Below, piece by piece: positions 34,847 through 39,407 of a stretch of DNA of 39,407 nucleotides. The position numbers and the translations under genes are program-made. Within the stretch, counting starts at the first letter, position 1. Each line of letters begins with the position of its first letter. Location: NCBI GenBank assembly GCA_903918195.1, contig CAIXDS010000294.1, forward strand, positions 1-39,407, written 5' to 3'. Under the pieces are notes generated by a model. It saw only the letters and a program-made list of their open reading frames with translations. It searched no databases and was not told where the DNA came from. Source of the DNA: an uncultured Acetobacteraceae bacterium (lineage in GTDB: Bacteria > Pseudomonadota > Alphaproteobacteria > Acetobacterales > Acetobacteraceae).

Positions 34847-36259
34847 ATGAGCCATAACTGGTGGCACCCACTGGCAAGTACGGGAACAAAGATCGCGCCA
34901 GCAGAACGGGCTGAAGCAGCAGCAAAAATCCTGCAGAATCTTGAGAAGGGCGGCGATATTCAGGCCAAGGAAACCAGTTATGGCTTGACCACGCAGTTAT
35001 TTTCTGAGAGCGGCCACCGCACTTTGATGCAGGCTCTGCTCGACAAGGCGTCCGAGATCCATAAGCACGATAGCGCGGACCTGATTGCGCTGCTTGAGGC
35101 GTCCCAAAATGGCCACTGCGATGTGGTGCAGGCGCTGCTCGACAAGGGGACCGATCCCAATGTCGGCAGGACGCTCCATGGCGGCGTGACCGCGCTGATG
35201 GTGGCTTCCGAGAACGGCCACCGCGATGTGGTGCGGGTGCTGCTCGACTGGGGCGCGAACGTTCATGAAAAGGATACAGAGGGCAGAACCGCGCTGATGC
35301 TGGCCGCTGTTAACGGCCACCGCGGTGCAGTGGAAATGCTCCTCAACAAGCACGCCGAGGTCAATGCCAAGGAGACCAAATATGGCGTGACCGCCCTGAT
35401 CGCGGGCGCCTTGCACGGCCACCGCGATGTGGTGCAGGCGCTGCTCGACGCGGGGGCCGAGGTCAATGCCAAGGCGGGCAGCGGCACAACCGCGCTGTTC
35501 CTGGCCTCCGAGAGCGGCCACCGCGATGTGGTGCAGGCCCTGCTCGCCAAGGGGGCCTATGTCAATGCCAAGATGAGGGACGGCAAGACCGCGCTCCACA
35601 AGGCATCCATCAACGGCCACCGCGACGTTGTGAACGTGCTGCTCGCCAACGGGGCCGAGGTCGATGCCAGGAACAACAACGGCGTGACCGCGCTGATGTT
35701 GGCTGCCATGTTCGGCCACTGTGACGTGGTCCGGGCGCTGCTGACCCATGGGGCCGAGGTCAACGCCAAGGACGAGATCGGTGGGACCGCGCTGATTGTG
35801 GCGGCCGAAACCGGCCATTTCGATGTCGTGCGGGCACTGCTCGCCGACGGGGCCGAGGTGAATGCCACCAGGACGAACGACGGCGTGACCGCGCTGATGC
35901 TGACCGCCCAGGAGGGCCACTGCCACGTTGCCCAGGCGCTGCTCGCCAAGGGGGCCGAGGTCAATGCCAGGAGGATGGGCGACCACGTGGCCGCACTGAT
36001 GCTGGCCGCCCAGGAAGGCCACTGGGATATGGTGCGCATGCTGCTTGCCGAAGGGGCCGAGATCAATGCGAGGAGGAGCGACGGTGCGACCGCGCTGATG
36101 CTGGCTTCCTCCAAGGGCCACCAGGACGTGGTGCGTTTGCTGATCAGCAATAGCAGGGTCGAGGTCAATGCCGTGATGAGCGGCGGCGTGACCGCGCTGA
36201 GCGTGACGAGTGACGCCAGGGTCAGATCCACATTGGTGCAGGCAGGCGCTAAACCATAA
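34847..36259 (+). CDS. ankyrin-repeat protein, 12 repeats
   Basis: A 470-residue protein made of ankyrin repeats of about 33-35 residues. Each unit carries the GH-x-DVV-x-LLxxGAxVNA signature; I count 12 (GHRTLM, GHCDVV, GHRDVV, GHRGAV, GHRDVV, GHRDVV, GHRDVV, GHCDVV, GHFDVV, GHCHVA, GHWDMV, GHQDVV). The first ~45 residues (MSHNWWHPLASTGTKIAPAER...) are a non-repeat cap. No signal peptide or TM helix. Such repeats mediate protein-protein contacts; in alphaproteobacteria some are secreted effectors, but nothing here shows secretion. A ggaagg precedes the ATG; the upstream 80 bp are AT-richer (ttacattttaaaatgg). DNA of several units is almost identical, pointing to recent internal duplication. 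Confidence 0.9.
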   Translation: MSHNWWHPLASTGTKIAPAERAEAAAKILQNLEKGGDIQAKETSYGLTTQLFSESGHRTLMQALLDKASEIHKHDSADLIALLEASQNGHCDVVQALLDKGTDPNVGRTLHGGVTALMVASENGHRDVVRVLLDWGANVHEKDTEGRTALMLAAVNGHRGAVEMLLNKHAEVNAKETKYGVTALIAGALHGHRDVVQALLDAGAEVNAKAGSGTTALFLASESGHRDVVQALLAKGAYVNAKMRDGKTALHKASINGHRDVVNVLLANGAEVDARNNNGVTALMLAAMFGHCDVVRALLTHGAEVNAKDEIGGTALIVAAETGHFDVVRALLADGAEVNATRTNDGVTALMLTAQEGHCHVAQALLAKGAEVNARRMGDHVAALMLAAQEGHWDMVRMLLAEGAEINARRSDGATALMLASSKGHQDVVRLLISNSRVEVNAVMSGGVTALSVTSDARVRSTLVQAGAKP

Positions 36260-36303
36260 CTGCCCGGTTATTACGATACGCGAGCAGAGTCCTGCAGGAG
36301 GCG

Positions 36304-36477
36304 ATGACAACGCTCGTCCCGGAAGTTCTTCGTGATGCCACAGGCGTTGCGAGGAAGTTCCGAGCCGGGCTGTTGCGCAAGCACGCCATCGGTGCTGAAC
36401 CAAAGCGAGCGGCGTCCTGTCGCGTTCACAGGTCGGAGGGGGACAAACGCACCCTCGACGCCCTGAACGCGCCGTGA
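36304..36477 (+). CDS. possible small ORF (57 aa)
   Basis: An ATG (36304) with gcaggag right upstream opens a frame of 57 residues, MTTLVPEVLRDATGVARKFRAGLL at first (in two parts: MTTLVPEVLRDATG, VARKFRAGLL), ending at TGA 36475-36477. The composition is basic and helical at the start. It sits between the ankyrin gene and the tRNA. It could be a true small protein or a chance frame; there is no known motif. Confidence 0.3.
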   Translation: MTTLVPEVLRDATGVARKFRAGLLRKHAIGAEPKRAASCRVHRSEGDKRTLDALNAP

Positions 36478-36484
36478 AGGATGG

Positions 36485-36556
36485 TAGCGGCGGGCGGATT
36501 TGAACCACCGACCAAGGGATTATGATTCCCCTGCTCTACCGCTGAGCTACGCCGCC
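36485..36556 (-). tRNA. tRNA-Met (CAU)
   Basis: The reverse strand folds as a full cloverleaf: acceptor GGCGGCG/CGCCGCT, D arm GCTC-AGCGGTA-GAGC, anticodon stem GGGGA/TCCCT with loop ATCATAA (anticodon CAT), T arm GGTGG-TTCAAAT-CCGCC. The 3' CCA is encoded (36482-36484). A regular first pair (G-U) and the ATCATAA loop argue against the initiator. A CAT anticodon can also be tRNA-Ile2 (lysidine at 34); I favour elongator Met from overall similarity to alphaproteobacterial tRNA-Met. Confidence 0.85.
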
Positions 36557-36603
36557 ATCCCATCGCGGAGGGGCGGGGACATACCGCTTCCCTCCCTCCG
36601 CCG

Positions 36604-37677
36604 TCAATCGCAACCCGCGGCCGGCGGACAAATGAAGCCCCCCCCCAGTACCCGCGTGCCGTCGTAGAAAACGCAGGCCTGCCCGGGCGCCGGCAGGGCC
36701 GGGACATCGAGGCGCACCTCGGCGCCACCGGTTGTCGGCACTACCTCCGCCGCGTGCAGCGAATCGCGCGCCCGCAGCTTCACCGCACAGCGCAGCGCCC
36801 GCCGCCCGGTCAGCCAGTTCACCTCGCGCAGCGCCATCAGCCGCGTACCGCCACCGGGCGGACCCACCACCACGCGCCGCCGCGCGCCGTCCAGCGCCAC
36901 CACGACGCGCCGCACCCCGCCCTCCTGGGCAGCCACGCCCAGCCGCTTCGCCTGTCCCACCGTGTATTGCGCGATGCCCGCATGATGGCCGACCACATCG
37001 CCCGCCGTGGTGACGATCTCGCCCGGCTCGGCCGCCTCCGGGCGCAGCCGGGCCACCAATTCAGCGTAGCTGCCCTGCGGCACGAAGCAGATGTCCTGGC
37101 TGTCCGGCTTGCTGGCCACCGGCAAGCCCAGCCGCGCCGCCACCGCCCGCACCGCCGCCTTGTCCGGCATGCCGCCGAGCGGGAACAGGGTGCGCGCCAG
37201 TTGCGCCCGCGTGGTGGCAAACAGGAACCAGCTCTGGTCGCGCGCCGGATCGGCGGCGCGGTGCAACTCCGCACCCTCCGGCCCCTCGACGCGGCGCACG
37301 TAGTGGCCGGTGGCCAGCCGCTCGGCGCCGAGATCGTCGGCCAGGGCCACCAGGTCGGTGAACTTCACCGTCTGGTTGCAGCGCACGCATGGCACGGGGG
37401 TCTCGCCGCGCGCATAGGACTCGGCAAAATCGGTAATCACCGCGTCGCGGAACCGCGTCTCGGCGTCGATCACGTAATGGGGGATGCCGAGATGATCGGC
37501 CACCCGGCGCGCGTCGTGGATGTCCTGCCCGGCGCAACAGGCGCCCTTGCGGCCGACCGCCGCCCCATGGTCGTACAACTGCAGGGTGACGCCAATCACC
37601 TCATGGCCGGCCTCGGCCAGCAGCCCGGCGACCGCGCTGCTGTCCACGCCGCCCGACATCGCCACCAGCACGCGCAT
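36604..37677 (-). CDS. mnmA: tRNA-specific 2-thiouridylase MnmA
   Basis: A 357-residue enzyme that thiolates U34 of Lys, Glu and Gln tRNAs with ATP and persulfide sulfur. The PP-loop SGGVDSS follows the start MRVLVAM. The two catalytic cysteines are C97 in PVPCVRCNQTVKF and C197 in SQDICFVPQG. TGHYVR, DQSWFLF and the IAQYTVGQAKRLG block are also kept. The C-terminal beta-barrel ends CVFYDGTRVLGGGFI. The start chosen is ATG 37677; a GTG three codons upstream is less likely. It sits downstream of a ferredoxin and cysteine desulfurase, which can supply its sulfur. Confidence 0.95.
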   Translation of the reverse strand: MRVLVAMSGGVDSSAVAGLLAEAGHEVIGVTLQLYDHGAAVGRKGACCAGQDIHDARRVADHLGIPHYVIDAETRFRDAVITDFAESYARGETPVPCVRCNQTVKFTDLVALADDLGAERLATGHYVRRVEGPEGAELHRAADPARDQSWFLFATTRAQLARTLFPLGGMPDKAAVRAVAARLGLPVASKPDSQDICFVPQGSYAELVARLRPEAAEPGEIVTTAGDVVGHHAGIAQYTVGQAKRLGVAAQEGGVRRVVVALDGARRRVVVGPPGGGTRLMALREVNWLTGRRALRCAVKLRARDSLHAAEVVPTTGGAEVRLDVPALPAPGQACVFYDGTRVLGGGFICPPAAGCD

Positions 37678-37694
37678 CCTGCGCACTCCGGGGT

Positions 37695-37762
37695 CCAGGG
37701 GCTTCGCCCCCTGGTGGGGTGCAGGGGCAAAGCCCCTGCCGGGGTCCGGGGCTGCGCCCCGG
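37695..37762. repeat. three tandem GC hairpins between ferredoxin and mnmA
   Basis: Three stem-loops in a row: ccaggggc-ttc-gccccctgg (37695-37714, one bulged C), gcaggggc-aaa-gcccctgc (37721-37739, perfect 8-bp stem) and ccggggc-tgc-gccccgg (37746-37762, perfect 7-bp stem). They share the ggggc-nnn-gcccc core found at 9083 and 16181. They lie just past the ferredoxin stop and can terminate or attenuate before mnmA. Confidence 0.75.
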
Positions 37763-37766
37763 CTTC

Positions 37767-38099
37767 TTATTCGCCCAACGCGTTCCGGGTCGCCGCCGGC
37801 AGCCGCACCACCAGCCCGTCCAGCGCCTCGGTCATCACGATCTGGCAGCCCAGCCGGGAGGTCTTCTCCAGCCCGAAGGCCAGATCGAGCATGTCCTCCT
37901 CGTCCTCGGTCGGCCGCGCCAGCTTCCCGAACCAGGCCGGCTCGACGATCACGTGGCAGGTCGAGCAGGCCAGCGAACCCTCGCAGGCGCCCTCGATGTC
38001 AACGCTGTGTTTGTGCGCGATCTCCAGCACGGACAGGCCGAGCGGCGCATCCACCTCGCGGCGGGTGCCGTCGCGTTCAACGAAGGTTATGGTGGGCAT
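37767..38099 (-). CDS. fdx: 2Fe-2S ferredoxin, adrenodoxin/Isc type
   Basis: A 110-residue vertebrate-type ferredoxin. The cluster ligands are C39, C45 and C48 in [14 protein letters not shown] and C85 in RLGCQI, the spacing C-x5-C-x2-C-x36-C of adrenodoxin-like proteins. [22 protein letters not shown] is the acidic partner-binding region of the Isc ferredoxin. It probably gives electrons to Fe-S cluster assembly on a scaffold, together with the adjacent desulfurase (6-bp gap). Confidence 0.93.
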   Translation of the reverse strand: MPTITFVERDGTRREVDAPLGLSVLEIAHKHSVDIEGACEGSLACSTCHVIVEPAWFGKLARPTEDEEDMLDLAFGLEKTSRLGCQIVMTEALDGLVVRLPAATRNALGE

Positions 38100-38105
38100 G
38101 GAACG

Positions 38106-39287
38106 TCAGGCCTCGATCTGTGCGTGCGCGAGCTTCGCGTGTGCGCGGGCCAGGGCCTCCGCCGCGAAGTCGATGTCGGCCGGGGAAGTAAAGCGTCCGA
38201 TCCCGATCCGCAAGGTACGTGCAGCGGCGGCATCCGACACCCCCAATGCGCGCAGCACATAGGACGGTTCCAGCTCGGCCGAGGAGCAGGCCGAACCGGT
38301 AGAGACGCACAGCCCGGTCGCCGTTGCCATCAGGTCCGCGGCGGCGGCGGCCGGGAAGGTGACGTTCAGATTGCCCGGAATGCGCGCCACCTGGCTGCCG
38401 TTCATCAGCAGCCCTGGCATCGATGCCGAAAGCCGGTCCAGCAGGCGCTCGCGCAGTTGGGCCAGGTGCTGCGCCTCCGCCGCCATCCCGGCCTGCGCCA
38501 GCCGGGCGGCCTCGCCCAGCCCGACGATCAAGGGCACCGGGAGCGTGCCCGCGCGCAGCCCGCGCTCCTGGCCGCCGCCGGAGAACAGCGGCGCCAGCCG
38601 TACCCGCGGCCGCCGGCGCACATACAGCGCCCCCACACCCTTCGGGCCGTAAATCTTGTGGCCACTGATCGACAACAGATCGATGCCCAAAGCTCCCACA
38701 TCGAGCGGGATTTTGCCGAAGCCCTGCGCCGCGTCGGTGTGGAACAGCGCCCCTTCCTGCCGGGCCAGCGCGGCCAGCGCGGCCAGGTCCTGCACCACAC
38801 CGATTTCGTTGTTGACCGCCATCACGCTGACCAGCAGCGTCGGCACCGCCAGCGCGCGGGCCAGCAATTCCGGGTCGAGCAGCCCGTCGGGCCGCACCGG
38901 CAGCAGCACGGGTTCGAACCCTTCGGCCCGCAGGTCGGTGACCGATTGCAGAACGCATTTGTGCTCGGTCGCCACCGTCACCACGCGCCACCGCGGATTT
39001 CCGGCAGCGGCGGCGTGGCGGGCAGCGCCCTTGATGGCGATGTTGTTGCTCTCGGTCGCCCCCGAGGTGAACACCACCTCGCGCGGCTCCGCCCCGATCA
39101 GCGCCGCCACTTTCGCCCGCGCCTGCTCCACCGCGGCCTCGGCCTGCCGGCCCATCGCATGCTCGGCGCTGTGCGGGTTGGCGAACTGCTCGGTGAACCA
39201 GGGCAGCATGGCGGCGAGCACGCGCGGATCGCACGGCGTGGTTGCCTGATTGTCCAAGTAGACCGGCTGGTTCGGGCGGGGGACCAT
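38106..39287 (-). CDS. iscS: cysteine desulfurase (IscS/NifS family)
   Basis: A 393-residue PLP enzyme that turns cysteine into alanine and enzyme persulfide. YLDNQATTPCDPRV is the N-terminal signature. TSGATESNNIAIKG binds the PLP phosphate region, HTDAAQGFGKIPLD has the PLP-stacking region, and K211 in SISGHKIYGPKG is the Schiff-base lysine. The active cysteine is C334 in STGSACSSAELEPS, with the short loop of group I enzymes. ATG at 39287. It supplies sulfur for the ferredoxin/Fe-S system and, by position, for MnmA. Confidence 0.94.
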   Translation of the reverse strand: MVPRPNQPVYLDNQATTPCDPRVLAAMLPWFTEQFANPHSAEHAMGRQAEAAVEQARAKVAALIGAEPREVVFTSGATESNNIAIKGAARHAAAAGNPRWRVVTVATEHKCVLQSVTDLRAEGFEPVLLPVRPDGLLDPELLARALAVPTLLVSVMAVNNEIGVVQDLAALAALARQEGALFHTDAAQGFGKIPLDVGALGIDLLSISGHKIYGPKGVGALYVRRRPRVRLAPLFSGGGQERGLRAGTLPVPLIVGLGEAARLAQAGMAAEAQHLAQLRERLLDRLSASMPGLLMNGSQVARIPGNLNVTFPAAAAADLMATATGLCVSTGSACSSAELEPSYVLRALGVSDAAAARTLRIGIGRFTSPADIDFAAEALARAHAKLAHAQIEA

Positions 39288-39302
39288 TTAACAAATGTAG
39301 GG

Positions 39303-39407
39303 TCAGGCCGCCCGGCGTGAAAGCCGCTCCGCCATCGCCCGGTAGGCCAGCAGGAAGGCGTCCACATCGGAGGGGACGGCGCACCAGGGCAGCGACACCC
39401 GGATCGC
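39303..39407 (-). CDS. C-terminal end of a second aminotransferase class V / cysteine desulfurase-like protein (partial)
   Basis: The minus-strand frame ending in TGA (39303-39305) encodes 34 residues, AIRVSLPWCAVPSDVDAFLL then AYRAMAERLSRRAA. 'IRVSLPW...DVDAFL' is the usual last strand and helix of cysteine desulfurases. It lies 15 bp upstream of the iscS start codon in the same direction, so two such genes stand in tandem, a common arrangement in Acetobacteraceae. The rest is outside the window. Confidence 0.6.
   Translation of the reverse strand, partial: AIRVSLPWCAVPSDVDAFLLAYRAMAERLSRRAA

Noticed and set aside
34997-36508. 503-codon minus-strand open frame
   Set aside because: Antisense of the ankyrin repeats; its repeats simply mirror the ankyrin DNA.
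36482-36556. Initiator tRNA-fMet
   Set aside because: The first acceptor pair is G-U, not the unpaired C-A of bacterial initiators; tRNA-Ile2 remains a minor alternative.
37719-39320. 533-codon plus-strand open frame
   Set aside because: Antisense of the ferredoxin and cysteine desulfurase genes, both with intact active-site motifs.

Overview
The window is high-GC, gene-dense DNA from an alphaproteobacterium. The best guess is Rhodospirillales/Acetobacteraceae, inferred from the GC content, the cysteine desulfurase–ferredoxin–mnmA block, the LpxB type and the recurring 'ggggc-nnn-gcccc' intergenic hairpins. No 16S gene is present, so the assignment is an inference. It looks like chromosomal sequence. 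Only two places look mobile: an IS630-type transposase tail at the left edge, and an adjacent 186-bp inverted-repeat unit flanked by TA.

Layout. 1-170 is the IS630 transposase end. 397-4989 (minus) holds a large membrane hybrid histidine kinase, a putative lipoprotein and a small DUF6614-like protein. 5071-8933 (minus) is a four-gene dipeptide/oligopeptide ABC transporter operon (B-C-D-F) with no binding protein. 9107-10204 (minus) is an AI-2E-family membrane protein. 10262-12106 (plus) is a hydroxypyruvate isomerase-like protein and an XRE regulator. 12135-12611 (minus) is a BamE-like lipoprotein. 12750-16174 (plus) is a tight run of Nudix hydrolase, alanyl-tRNA editing protein, sulfurtransferase and cystathionine beta-lyase. 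16206-18168 is a divergent zinc-homeostasis cassette: Zur-like repressor, HisI, and a COG0523 metallochaperone GTPase with a His-rich segment. 18295-20796 is a small protein, LpxB and an orphan TRAP binding protein. 20837-23209 (minus) is a Gfo/Idh/MocA oxidoreductase and a DctA-type dicarboxylate symporter. 23343-26152 is a fumarylpyruvate hydrolase-like enzyme, exonuclease III and a lytic transglycosylase with a SPOR domain. 26473-28379 holds two proteins of unknown family.

The most interesting part is a light-sensing locus at 28780-34607. It contains a small exported protein, a multi-PAS hybrid histidine kinase with an extra C-terminal PAS_5-type domain, a stand-alone photoactive yellow protein (PYP) homologue 10 bp downstream, and, converging on it, a bacteriophytochrome photosensory core (PAS-GAF-PHY) with no output domain. 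The PYP keeps the chromophore cysteine and Glu46 but has Phe in place of Tyr42. Neither photoreceptor has its own transmitter, so the adjacent kinase is the natural candidate partner.

The right end has a 12-unit ankyrin-repeat protein, a possible 57-residue ORF, a tRNA-Met(CAU), and a minus-strand sulfur-relay block: mnmA, a 2Fe-2S ferredoxin, a cysteine desulfurase and the tail of a second desulfurase-like protein cut by the window edge. mnmA needs sulfur supplied by a desulfurase, so this block is functionally coherent. Several convergent gene ends are closed by perfect or near-perfect hairpins that overlap stop codons.
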